Source of the DNA: Sinorhizobium sp. A49
Lineage (GTDB): Bacteria > Pseudomonadota > Alphaproteobacteria > Rhizobiales > Rhizobiaceae
DNA length: 64,000 nucleotides
Direction: 5' to 3'
Assembly (NCBI RefSeq): GCF_002002725.1
Contig: NZ_MUNW01000061.1
Location: 62,001-126,000 of the forward strand
Positions 36,123 through 44,304 of the stretch are shown one piece after another. A program made the translations under genes and the position numbers. Below the pieces are notes generated by a model, which made no database searches, was not told where the DNA came from, and worked only from the letters and a program-made list of their open reading frames with translations. Position 1 is the stretch's first letter. Every line of letters begins with the position of its first letter.

Positions 36123-37829
36123 CTAAGCCGGAGCCGGCGACGGTTGCAAGGCCTTGGCGATATCGCCGGCATCTTCGACGATCCAGGTTTCGAGTGTCGC
36201 CTGGCGTCCGCGAAGGCTGATGTCGAGCCGCTTGTGTGCGTCCATCACCACGCCGGCGCGGTTGACGAGCTCGGCCGAGACGGCGAGTTGGGCGTCGTGC
36301 TCCTTGGCAAGGCCTTCGAGCCGGCTTGCCGTGTTGATGGTGTCGCCGACGGCGGTCAGCGACGTTGCCTGGCCATAGCCGATCTCGCCGATGATGGCGG
36401 GGCCGGCGTGCATGCCGATCGCGATCCTGAGCGGCTCGTCGAGTTCACCCTCGAAGGTCTGGTTGAGGGCCTCGATCCCCTTGGAGATGCGCACGGCAGC
36501 GGCAAGCGACTGCTGGCAGGCCTCGGTGAAGGAGTTCTTCAGGCCGAAGATTGCAAGTGCGCCGTCACCGATGAACTTGTCGATGACGCCGCCGGAATCC
36601 TCCACGGCCTCGCCGACCATCTCGAAGTAGCGGTTCAGCAGAAAGACGGTGTCGAAGGGCAGCTTGTGCTCGGCGATGCTGGTAAAGCCGCGCAGGTCGC
36701 AGAAGAGCACGGCGATGCGCCGCTCGCGGCCTTCGCCGTCCTGCCGCACCAGTTGTTTCTTGATGCCGATGCTGTCGGTATCGAGGATGGGAACAACGGT
36801 CACGTTGTGGACGGGGCGGAACTGGCAGGCAAGGCGGACATTGTCGGGTGCGCCGATCCGCGTCAGCGTCGTGAGCTCGGCGTCTTCCGGCCCCGGGTTG
36901 CCTTCGAGGCCCTGGATCACCCGCACGCGGCAGGTGGAGCAGCGGCCGCGGCCGCCGCATACCGAAACATGCGGAATGCCGGCGGCGCGGCTCGCCTCCA
37001 GCACGCTGAAGCCGAGATTGACGGTGGCGACGCGACCATCGGGATAGCGCACCCGGATACGCCCGCCCTTGGGCAGGACGCGCAGGATGAAGGTGCCGCC
37101 GATCAGTCCGGCAAAGCCGAGATAAAGGCCGAACCGGATGTTTTCGAGCAGGTTGATGTCGTAGGCTGGCTTGATCTCGGCCCGGTCGCCATAGCCGCCG
37201 TGTTCCTCATAGACTCGCTCCAGCGAGCGGGCGCCGCTGAAGAAGCCGAGAAGCGCGAAGATCGGCACGAGGATCGCCACCGTATAGAGCAGGATTTCGT
37301 AGCGCGGAAACCAGGTTCGCCCGCGCATCCAGAACCAGGCACCGAGACAGCCATGGCTCCAGGCGAGCAACAAGGCGAGCGACTGACGGGTTGCATTGGT
37401 CCAGCTTGACCAAAGCGCCCTCAGCATGCCGGGATAGTCGGCTTCGACGCCGGTCAAAAGCGGTTCGATGCGCGTCGCGGTCACGTGGCCGATCAACAGG
37501 AACGGCAGGCTGAGGCCGAAGATGATCTTCAGCGCCTCGCGCATCGGCATGCGCAGGGTTTGGCGGCGATAGAGGCTATCGAGCGCCATGATGAAATGCG
37601 CCAGCAGCGCGCCATAGAGCAGGATCGTGCCGGGCACGCTGTGCCAGACGACGTTGAAGACCTTGCGGCCCGCTTCCATGGCCTCGACGGAGATCAGGCC
37701 GAGCGAATGGTTGAGGAAATGGGCAAGGCTGAACGTACCAAGCACTGCCCCAGACACGAGGTGAATGCGCTTGCGTCTATTGGCGGAAATGATCGTCAAA
37801 TAGCGAGCCCAGCTCTGCCGGCGAAACAC
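36123..37829 (-). CDS. cyaC: Membrane heme-b / 2Fe-2S ferredoxin / class III adenylate cyclase fusion
   Basis: A 568-aa sensor cyclase in three parts. Residues 1-250 form a six-helix membrane region with spaced His (23, 37, 41, 63, 78, 115, 159), like the diheme b anchor of succinate:quinone oxidoreductase. Residues 255-350 form a ferredoxin domain with Cys291, Cys297, Cys300 and Cys335 (CX5CX2C spacing). Residues 370-560 are a class III nucleotidyl cyclase with metal Asp378 and Asp422, Lys418, Asn499 and Arg503, all catalytic positions kept. Sinorhizobium meliloti CyaC is a quinone-redox-responsive adenylate cyclase with a diheme anchor, and this looks like its counterpart. It probably makes cAMP according to quinone redox state. 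Single gene; the gap to the LysR gene (37830-38025) holds its promoter, not resolved. Confidence 0.87.
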   Translation of the reverse strand: MFRRQSWARYLTIISANRRKRIHLVSGAVLGTFSLAHFLNHSLGLISVEAMEAGRKVFNVVWHSVPGTILLYGALLAHFIMALDSLYRRQTLRMPMREALKIIFGLSLPFLLIGHVTATRIEPLLTGVEADYPGMLRALWSSWTNATRQSLALLLAWSHGCLGAWFWMRGRTWFPRYEILLYTVAILVPIFALLGFFSGARSLERVYEEHGGYGDRAEIKPAYDINLLENIRFGLYLGFAGLIGGTFILRVLPKGGRIRVRYPDGRVATVNLGFSVLEASRAAGIPHVSVCGGRGRCSTCRVRVIQGLEGNPGPEDAELTTLTRIGAPDNVRLACQFRPVHNVTVVPILDTDSIGIKKQLVRQDGEGRERRIAVLFCDLRGFTSIAEHKLPFDTVFLLNRYFEMVGEAVEDSGGVIDKFIGDGALAIFGLKNSFTEACQQSLAAAVRISKGIEALNQTFEGELDEPLRIAIGMHAGPAIIGEIGYGQATSLTAVGDTINTASRLEGLAKEHDAQLAVSAELVNRAGVVMDAHKRLDISLRGRQATLETWIVEDAGDIAKALQPSPAPA

Positions 37830-38025
37830 CGGCTTCGGTTATTTCCTCTTTATTATCCAGATCGCATACGCCGACAACTTACCTTTTCTACACAATCTGT
37901 TTCGTTATCGTGTCTTGCGCGACAGCGGCTGCCGGCGCTATTCGGCGGGATTCGGCTGCCAGAGCTCGATCGGGTTGCACTCCCTGACCTCGTCCGAAGG
38001 CTCGCGACAGCGGCAGCCGTCGGCG

Positions 38026-38925
38026 TCATTCCATCATGGCTGGCAGGCGCGCGGCAAGCGTATCGATGAGCAGGCGCAGCTTCGGCGGCATGTATTGGGT
38101 TTTCGGCCAGACGACATAGGTATCGTAGGACAAGGCCGGCACATCGGCGAGTATCTGCACGAGCGAGCCGGCGGCGATACGGTTGCCGACGAGCCAGCAG
38201 GGCAGCCAGGCGATGCCGAAGCCGTCGGCCGCCGCGTCGGCGATCGACGTCAGGTCGTCGAGCCGCAGACGCGTCGCTGGCGTGACGATCTGTGTCTGGC
38301 CGACCTTCACCGGAAAGGACCAGGCAAGCGGCTGTCCGCTGCGGCGATAGAGGATTGCCTGGTGCGCCACCAGGTCTTGGATCGTTTTCGGCATGCCGTT
38401 CGCTTCGATATAGGCAGGAGAGGCGCACACGATCATGCGCTGGTCGGCGACCTTGCGCATCATCAGTTCTGGTTCACCCCGCTGCGGGCCGGTGCGGATG
38501 GCGAGATCGAAGCCGTCCTCGACGAGATCGACGTTGCGATCGCTGAAATTGAGGTCGAACTCCAGGCGCGGGTGTTGACGGAGCAGCTCCGACAGCAGCG
38601 GCATGATGCATTGGCGGCCGAAATGCACCGGCATCGACAGGCGCAGCCGTCCCTGTATCTCCTGTTTCCCGGATTCGAGCAGTGCCTCGCCGGCCCGGAT
38701 CTCGCCGAGCCCTCGCAGGCAATTCTCATAGAAGAGCTGCCCCTCGTCAGTCAGGCTCTGGGTGCGCGTGGTGCGATGAAACAGGCGAACGCCGAGCCTT
38801 TGTTCCAGCTTGGCCACGGTCTTGCCGACGGCGGAACGCGACAGGTTGAGCCTTTCTGCTGCCGCGGAAAAACCGCCGGCATCGGCTGCCTCCACGAACA
38901 CCGAAACGCCGTTCAGGTAACTCAT
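38026..38925 (-). CDS. LysR-family transcriptional regulator
   Basis: A 299-aa LTTR with the N-terminal HTH FVEAADAGGFSAAAERLNLS and VAKLEQRLGVRLFHRTTRTQ, then a type 2 periplasmic-binding-like effector domain. It is divergent from the alcohol dehydrogenase gene across a 103-base gap, the classic LTTR target arrangement, so it probably controls that gene. The ATG at 38925 (MSYLNGVSVFVEA) is used; 20 further codons are open upstream. Confidence 0.88.
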   Translation of the reverse strand: MSYLNGVSVFVEAADAGGFSAAAERLNLSRSAVGKTVAKLEQRLGVRLFHRTTRTQSLTDEGQLFYENCLRGLGEIRAGEALLESGKQEIQGRLRLSMPVHFGRQCIMPLLSELLRQHPRLEFDLNFSDRNVDLVEDGFDLAIRTGPQRGEPELMMRKVADQRMIVCASPAYIEANGMPKTIQDLVAHQAILYRRSGQPLAWSFPVKVGQTQIVTPATRLRLDDLTSIADAAADGFGIAWLPCWLVGNRIAAGSLVQILADVPALSYDTYVVWPKTQYMPPKLRLLIDTLAARLPAMME

Positions 38926-39028
38926 TTGTATCCTCTGCGGAACCAATATGACGAAATAATATCGCAACTGGAGAGATAATTTCAACGCTATGCTTTCCCA
39001 TCAGATCAATCCGATGAAAGGAAAGACC

Positions 39029-40051
39029 ATGGCAAGACTGATGAAGGAATGGACTATCGACGCATTCGGCGCTCAGAACCTGAAGCTCACGGAGCGACCG
39101 ATCCCGCAGGCCGGGCCGGGCGAAGTGCTGGTCCGCACAGCCGCTTTTTCGCTCAACTTTCGCGACAAGCTGGTGCTCGAAAACGGCATGGGCATGCCGC
39201 TCGCCTTCCCCTTCGTACCGGGTTCCGACATGGCCGGTGTCGTCGAGGCGGTCGGCAGCGACGTGACACGTTTTCGGGTTGGCGACCGGGTCATTTCCGT
39301 CTTCGATCCCACGTGGATCGACGGTCAAAAGCCGGGGACAGCCCGCCAGCCGACATCGTATGCGCTCGGCGGTCTCAACCCGGGCGTCGCTTCGGAATAT
39401 GTCGCCTTCCCTGAGGGTTGGTTCGTGCATGCGCCGAAGAGCCTTGACGATGGCGAGGCGAGCACGCTGCCCTGCGCCGGTGTGACGGCCTGGTACGCGC
39501 TGGTCGAGAAGGGGCGGCCGAAGGCCGGCGACCGCGTGGTCGTGCAAGGGACCGGTGGGGTCTCGCTGTTCGGGCTTCAGATCGCCAAGGCGCATGGCGC
39601 CGAAGTCATCGTGACGTCGTCGAGCCGGGACAAGCTCGATCGCGCGCTGGAACTCGGCGCCGACCATGGCATCGACCGCGTCAAGGAAGATTGGGTGGAG
39701 CGTGTGCTTGAGATCACCTGTGATCACGGTGCCGATCATATCCTGGAACTCGCCGGCGGTGCCAATCTCGGCCGGTCGCTGCAGGCGGTGGCGGTGCAGG
39801 GTCGGATCTCGGTCGTCGGTGTGCTTGAAGGGGCGGAGATATCGGCGCCTGCACCGCTGGTGCTGTTGAAGTCGCCTGTCATTCAGGGCATCGGCGTCGG
39901 CCATCGCCGAGCGCTGGAGGATCTGGCGGCTGCCGTCGATCAGACCGGGCTGAAACCCGTGGTCGACGCGCGCTACCGGTTCGCGGATTTCCGCGAGGCG
40001 CTGGCGCACCTCGATCGCGGCGCCTTCGGCAAGGTCGTTGTCGAAGTCTGA
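39029..40051 (+). CDS. NAD(P)-dependent alcohol dehydrogenase / quinone reductase (MDR family)
   Basis: A 340-aa medium-chain dehydrogenase with a GroES-like N-terminal domain (GEVLVRTAAFSLNFRDKLVL, then VPGSDMAGVVEAVG) and a Rossmann domain with VVVQGTGGVSLFGLQIAKAHG. The catalytic-zinc His-Glu dyad of classic alcohol dehydrogenases is not obvious, so it may belong to the zinc-free quinone-oxidoreductase-like branch. Substrate unknown. ATG 39029 has AAAGGA upstream. A strong terminator follows. Divergent from the LysR regulator. Confidence 0.83.
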   Translation: MARLMKEWTIDAFGAQNLKLTERPIPQAGPGEVLVRTAAFSLNFRDKLVLENGMGMPLAFPFVPGSDMAGVVEAVGSDVTRFRVGDRVISVFDPTWIDGQKPGTARQPTSYALGGLNPGVASEYVAFPEGWFVHAPKSLDDGEASTLPCAGVTAWYALVEKGRPKAGDRVVVQGTGGVSLFGLQIAKAHGAEVIVTSSSRDKLDRALELGADHGIDRVKEDWVERVLEITCDHGADHILELAGGANLGRSLQAVAVQGRISVVGVLEGAEISAPAPLVLLKSPVIQGIGVGHRRALEDLAAAVDQTGLKPVVDARYRFADFREALAHLDRGAFGKVVVEV

Positions 40052-40066
40052 GACCCTTTCGACAAC

Positions 40067-40100
40067 AACGCCGCCGGATCGAAAATCCGGCGGCGTTTGT
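40067..40100 (+). terminator. Strong Rho-independent terminator
   Basis: A 13-bp perfect stem AACGCCGCCGGAT / ATCCGGCGGCGTT around a CGAAA loop, followed by TGTTTAAA. It lies 15 bases after the dehydrogenase stop and can also serve the convergent preA transcript from the other side. Confidence 0.9.
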
Positions 40101-40162
40101 TTAAAGCGCCAAAGCTATTTCAGCAAAGGACCTGCGGTTCTCGTGAAGCCGCGCTCTTTTGC

Positions 40163-41476
40163 TTACTCCGCGGCCTGGCGGGTCATCGGGTTGTTCGGGT
40201 GCGTCGTCCAGTTGGCATAGTTCGGATCGACCGGCTTTCCGGTGCGCTGGTCCATTGCACCTGCCGGCAGTTCTTCCATGGTGATGCAGTTCTCGACCGG
40301 ACAGACGCTGACGCAGAGATTGCAGCCGACGCATTCGTCATCCATCACTTCGAAGTGGCGTACGCCGTTGACGAACTGGGTGATCGCCTGATGCGAGGTG
40401 TCCTCGCAGGCGATGTGACAGCGGCCGCACTTGATGCAGGAGTCCTGATCGATCTTGGCCTTGGCGATGTAGTTGAGGTTGAGGTACTGCCAGTCGGTGA
40501 CATTAGGCACGGCGCGGCCGGTGATGTCGTCGAGGTTACGGTGACCCTTGGCATCCATCCAGTCGGAGAGGCCCGAGATCATTTCCTCGACGATCTTGAA
40601 GCCGTAGGTCATCGCCGCGGTGCAGACCTGCACGTTGCCGGCGCCAAGCACCAGGAACTCGGCCGCATCGCGCCAGGTGGTGATGCCGCCGATGCCGGAG
40701 ATCGGCAGGCCGTAGGTTTCGGGATCGCGGGCGATCTCGGCGACCATGTTGAGCGCGATCGGCTTGACGGCCGGGCCGCAATAGCCGCCATGGGTGCCCT
40801 TGCCGCCGACCGTCGGGTTCGGGGCGAAGGTGTCGAGATCGACCGAGACGATCGAGTTGATCGTGTTGATCAGCGAAACGGCGTCGGTGCCGCCGGCCTT
40901 GGCTGCGCGCGCCGGCTTGCGCACGTCGGTGATGTTGGGCGTCAGCTTGGTGATAACAGGCATGCGCGTGTACTGCTTGCACCAGCGCACGACCATTTCG
41001 ATATATTCCGGCACCTGTCCGACCGCGGCCCCCATGCCGCGCTCCGACATGCCGTGCGGACAGCCGAAGTTGAGCTCGATGCCGTCGGCGCCGGTTTCTT
41101 CTACCAGCGGCAGGATCGCCTTCCACGCCTCTTCCTCGCAGGGCACCATGATCGAAGCGATCAGGGCCCTGTCCGGCCAGTTCATCTTGACCTGCTTCAT
41201 TTCCCGCAGGTTCACATAGAGGTCGCGGTCGGTGATGAGCTCGATGTTGTTGAGACCGAGCAGCCGGCGGTCGGCGCCCCAGATCGCGCCGTAGCGTGGT
41301 CCGTTGACGTTGACGACAGGCGGCCCTTCCTCTCCAAGCGTCTTCCAGACGACGCCGCCCCAGCCCGCCTTGAAGGCGCGCTCGACGTTATAGGCCTTGT
41401 CCGTCGGCGGCGCGGACGCCAGCCAGAACGGGTTCGGGGATTTGATGCCGACAAAATTGTTGCGAAGATCAGCCAT
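40163..41476 (-). CDS. preA: NAD-dependent dihydropyrimidine dehydrogenase subunit PreA
   Basis: FMN-containing catalytic subunit (437 aa) that reduces uracil and thymine, step 1 of the reductive pathway. A DHOD-like TIM barrel (residues 1-320, with NFGCPHGMSERGMG and the active-site segment around ISGIGGITTWRDAAEF) is followed by a C-terminal 2x[4Fe-4S] domain with CIKCGRCHIACEDTSH and CVGCNLCVSVCPVENC. It lies 20 bases downstream of preT in the same operon. Together they correspond to the two halves of eukaryotic dihydropyrimidine dehydrogenase. Confidence 0.94.
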   Translation of the reverse strand: MADLRNNFVGIKSPNPFWLASAPPTDKAYNVERAFKAGWGGVVWKTLGEEGPPVVNVNGPRYGAIWGADRRLLGLNNIELITDRDLYVNLREMKQVKMNWPDRALIASIMVPCEEEAWKAILPLVEETGADGIELNFGCPHGMSERGMGAAVGQVPEYIEMVVRWCKQYTRMPVITKLTPNITDVRKPARAAKAGGTDAVSLINTINSIVSVDLDTFAPNPTVGGKGTHGGYCGPAVKPIALNMVAEIARDPETYGLPISGIGGITTWRDAAEFLVLGAGNVQVCTAAMTYGFKIVEEMISGLSDWMDAKGHRNLDDITGRAVPNVTDWQYLNLNYIAKAKIDQDSCIKCGRCHIACEDTSHQAITQFVNGVRHFEVMDDECVGCNLCVSVCPVENCITMEELPAGAMDQRTGKPVDPNYANWTTHPNNPMTRQAAE

Positions 41477-41496
41477 TGTTCCGTTCTCCCGATCCG

Positions 41497-42858
41497 TTAT
41501 GCAACGGCGCTCGCGCGCGGCATGGCCGCGGCGAAAGCCCGGTTGATCGCTTCAGCGGCATCGCGGCCCATGGCGACGGCGGAAACCGTGAGGTCCTCGC
41601 CACCGAGCACGCAGTCGCCGCCAGCCCAGACATTGGCAAGAGAGGTCTTGCCTTCGGCGTCGACGACGATACGGCCGCCTTCGAACGCAAGCGATCCGAG
41701 GCCCGATGCCTCGAACGACTGACCGATCGCCTTGAAGATCTGGTCTGCGGCAATGATACCCGTTTCGCCCGTCGCGGTCAGCTTTCCATCGACGAGCGTT
41801 GTGTATTCGAGCTCGATGCCGGCGACCTTGCCGTCCTTGAGTGCGATGCGCTTGGGCTGCAGCCAATGGCGGATGGTCACGCCCTTGGAGGCGGCCAGGT
41901 CCTGCTCGAACTCGGATGCGTTCATGTGCTCCTTGCCGCGGCGGTAACAGATCGTCACCTCCTCGGCGCCGAGCAACTTCGCCTGGACGGCAGCGTCGAT
42001 CGCGGTCATGCCGCCGCCGAGAACGACGACCCGGCGACCGACGGGAATGTCGGCCTTGGTCTTCGACTGGCGAAGGGCAGCGATGAAATCGACGGCGTCC
42101 TCGAGCCCTTCCGCGTTTTCGCCTTCGATGCGCAGCGCGTTGACGCCGGCAAGGCCGAGGCCCAGGAAGACGCCGTCATACTGCTCGGTGAGATCAGCAA
42201 GGGAGAAATCGCGGCCGAGTGCCTGGCCGTGGCGGACTTCGATGCCGCCGATCGACAACACGTAGTCGACCTCGCTCTGGGCGAAATCGTCGACGGATTT
42301 GTAGGCGGCGATGCCGTATTCGTTGAGGCCGCCGGATTTCTCACGGGCGTCGTAGATGACGACTTCGTGGCCCTTGACCGCAAGACGATGGGCGCAGGCA
42401 AGTCCCGCCGGGCCGGCGCCGACGACGGCAACCCTTTGACCGGAGGACTCTGCACGGGTGTAGAACTGTTTGTTCTCTTTCATCGCGATGTCGGTCGCGT
42501 AGCGCTGCAGGCGGCCGATCTCGACCGGGCGCTCCTCGGCCGTGTTGCGCACGCACGCCTGCTCGCAGAGCGTTTCGGTGGGACAGACGCGGGCGCACAT
42601 TCCGCCCAGAATGTTCTGGTCGAAGATGGTCTTGGCCGAGCCGATGGGGTTGCCCGTCGATATCTGCCGGATGAACAGCGGGATATCGATGGAGGTGGGA
42701 CAGGCCGTCATGCATGGCGCGTCATGACAGAAATAACAGCGGTCGGATGCGACCAATGCCTCGTGTCTGTCGAGGGCTGGATGAAGGTCGGAGAAATTGG
42801 TTTCGTAGTCCGCGAGCGGCAGGCGGCCGCCGAGGATCCCAGATTGTGTCGTTCCCAT
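41497..42858 (-). CDS. preT: NAD-dependent dihydropyrimidine dehydrogenase subunit PreT
   Basis: FAD/NAD(H) electron-input subunit, 453 aa. The N-terminal iron-sulfur region has CYFCHDAPCMTACPTSID and GGMCARVCPTETLCEQAC. The FAD motif is VAVVGAGPAGLACAHRLA (near residue 150) and the NAD motif VVVLGGGMTAIDAAVQAK. Related to the small subunit of glutamate synthase; PreT is favoured by the adjacent preA. The candidate PydR box and promoter lie about 55 bases upstream in the 283-base divergent gap with smoC. Confidence 0.92.
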   Translation of the reverse strand: MGTTQSGILGGRLPLADYETNFSDLHPALDRHEALVASDRCYFCHDAPCMTACPTSIDIPLFIRQISTGNPIGSAKTIFDQNILGGMCARVCPTETLCEQACVRNTAEERPVEIGRLQRYATDIAMKENKQFYTRAESSGQRVAVVGAGPAGLACAHRLAVKGHEVVIYDAREKSGGLNEYGIAAYKSVDDFAQSEVDYVLSIGGIEVRHGQALGRDFSLADLTEQYDGVFLGLGLAGVNALRIEGENAEGLEDAVDFIAALRQSKTKADIPVGRRVVVLGGGMTAIDAAVQAKLLGAEEVTICYRRGKEHMNASEFEQDLAASKGVTIRHWLQPKRIALKDGKVAGIELEYTTLVDGKLTATGETGIIAADQIFKAIGQSFEASGLGSLAFEGGRIVVDAEGKTSLANVWAGGDCVLGGEDLTVSAVAMGRDAAEAINRAFAAAMPRASAVA

Positions 42859-42911
42859 TTTTGGCTCCCAATGTTTTCTCAGGATGATGGAACGGTAACA
42901 CGCTTTATTTT

Positions 42912-42927
42912 TTTATCAAACGGTAAA
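42912..42927. promoter_or_regulatory. Candidate PydR/RutR-type operator upstream of preTA
   Basis: TTTATCAAACGGTAAA shows the same 6-4-6 layout as the site at 34328 and shares 10 of 12 half-site bases with it. It starts 54 bases upstream of the preT ATG. It overlaps another inverted repeat, TCAAAC-N7-GTTTGA (42916-42934), which may be an alternative operator. The rest of the 42859-43141 gap shows nothing else I can name. Confidence 0.5.
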
Positions 42928-43141
42928 AGTTTGACGTTGGAATGACCCGAAAGCCTTGTGATCCGGCGCTTTGCTGTGGACGTGCCAAGTGCTTGTTCTT
43001 GAGCGCTGTTTGACAGGGAAGGGCAATTAGTGGCAGCAAATCAGAGCGGGATTGAGGAAAAGTGTGTGGGGTGGTGACCGTGATGTTTTGGGTTGATTCG
43101 ACCCCAAATCATTACGATCGCGGTGGGAACGGAGAATTGGC

Positions 43142-44095
43142 ATGGCGCGCAGGGCTGAGGCGAACAACCGGCTTGATGATGCTGCCCGTGCGGGCTGGCT
43201 CTACTATGTCGCCGGCCGCACCCAGGACGAAATTGCCACGATCATGGGCATCTCGCGCCAATCGGCCCAGCGGCTGGTGTCGCTCGCCATGGCCGAGCGC
43301 CTGATCAAGGTCCGGCTCGATCATCCGATTGCCGCATGCCTGGAGGCCGCCGAACGGCTTCGCGAAAGATACGATCTCAGGCATGTGGATGTGGTTCCGA
43401 GCGATCCCGGCTCGAGTTCGACAACGGTCGGCATCGCCGAAGCCGGCGCCGCAGAAATCGAGCGCTGGCTCAAATTGCCCGAGCCCCAGGTTTTGGCGAT
43501 CGGCACCGGTCGTACCCTGAAGGCGGCGATCGACCAGTTGCCGGCAATGGAGTGTCCGCAGCACCGCATCGTGTCGCTCACCGGCAACATCGGGCTCGAT
43601 GGCTCGGCTGCCTATTACAACGTCATCTTCAGCATGGCCGATGCGGTCAAGGCACGGCATTTCCCGATGCCGTTGCCGGTGCTGGCTTCCTCGGCCGAGG
43701 AGCGCGCAGTGCTGCACAGCCAGAGCCTCGTCCAGGTGGCGCTGAAGCTCGGGGCGCAAGCCAATGTCGCCTTTGTCGGTGTCGGCGAACTCGGCCCCGA
43801 CGCGCCGCTTTGCCAGGATGGGTTTCTGTCCCAGGACGAAATGGGGCAGTTGACGAAATCGGGTGCCGCCGGAGAAATCTGCGGCTGGATGTTCGACCAC
43901 GACGGCGCCTTGATGGCGGGCAGTTTCAACGACCGGGTCGCCTCGGTTCCGCTCCCATCCCGTGACAATGCCTCGGTGATCGGTCTCGCCAAGGGACGGC
44001 GCAAATACGAGGCGCTGAGGGCGGCTCTCAAGGGCCGGATCATCAACGGCATTATCACCGATGAGGCGACGGCGGCCTATCTGCTCAACGCCTGA
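43142..44095 (+). CDS. smoC: SorC/DeoR-type sugar-binding transcriptional regulator of the polyol operon
   Basis: A 317-aa SorC-family regulator. The N-terminal HTH is AGRTQDEIATIMGISRQSAQRLV and the C-terminal sugar-phosphate-binding domain has LAIGTGRTLKAAIDQLP and GAAGEICGWMFDHDG. It lies directly upstream of smoE in the same direction and is most likely the regulator of the sorbitol/mannitol operon, with a sugar phosphate as effector (inferred). ATG is preceded by GGAG-like sequence. The name follows rhizobial usage as I recall it. Confidence 0.87.
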   Translation: MARRAEANNRLDDAARAGWLYYVAGRTQDEIATIMGISRQSAQRLVSLAMAERLIKVRLDHPIAACLEAAERLRERYDLRHVDVVPSDPGSSSTTVGIAEAGAAEIERWLKLPEPQVLAIGTGRTLKAAIDQLPAMECPQHRIVSLTGNIGLDGSAAYYNVIFSMADAVKARHFPMPLPVLASSAEERAVLHSQSLVQVALKLGAQANVAFVGVGELGPDAPLCQDGFLSQDEMGQLTKSGAAGEICGWMFDHDGALMAGSFNDRVASVPLPSRDNASVIGLAKGRRKYEALRAALKGRIINGIITDEATAAYLLNA

Positions 44096-44229
44096 TCGCA
44101 GCGACTCCAGTTGACGGAGGCCGGCCATGTGCCGGCCTTTTGGCGTTCATATGATCGCTTGCTGATAAAAAATCGACAATCAAAACAGCTTCGTAACCTT
44201 TCCGTTTGCAACGCAGCAACGAAAGCGGA

Positions 44230-44283
44230 TTGACATTCTTTTGTGATAAGTGAGTAATTGCCCATGAGCGAAGCAAATGCTCA
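44230..44283 (+). promoter_or_regulatory. Promoter and putative operator of the smo operon
   Basis: A consensus -35 TTGACA (44230-44235) is followed after about 17 bases by an imperfect -10 near AGTAAT. An inverted repeat TGAGC-N9-GCTCA (44265-44283) lies just downstream and could be the SmoC operator overlapping the transcription start. GGGAGGA at 44291 is the RBS. The -10 is the weakest part. Confidence 0.5.
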
Positions 44284-44304
44284 ATTTCTTCTGGGAGGAA
44301 GTCG

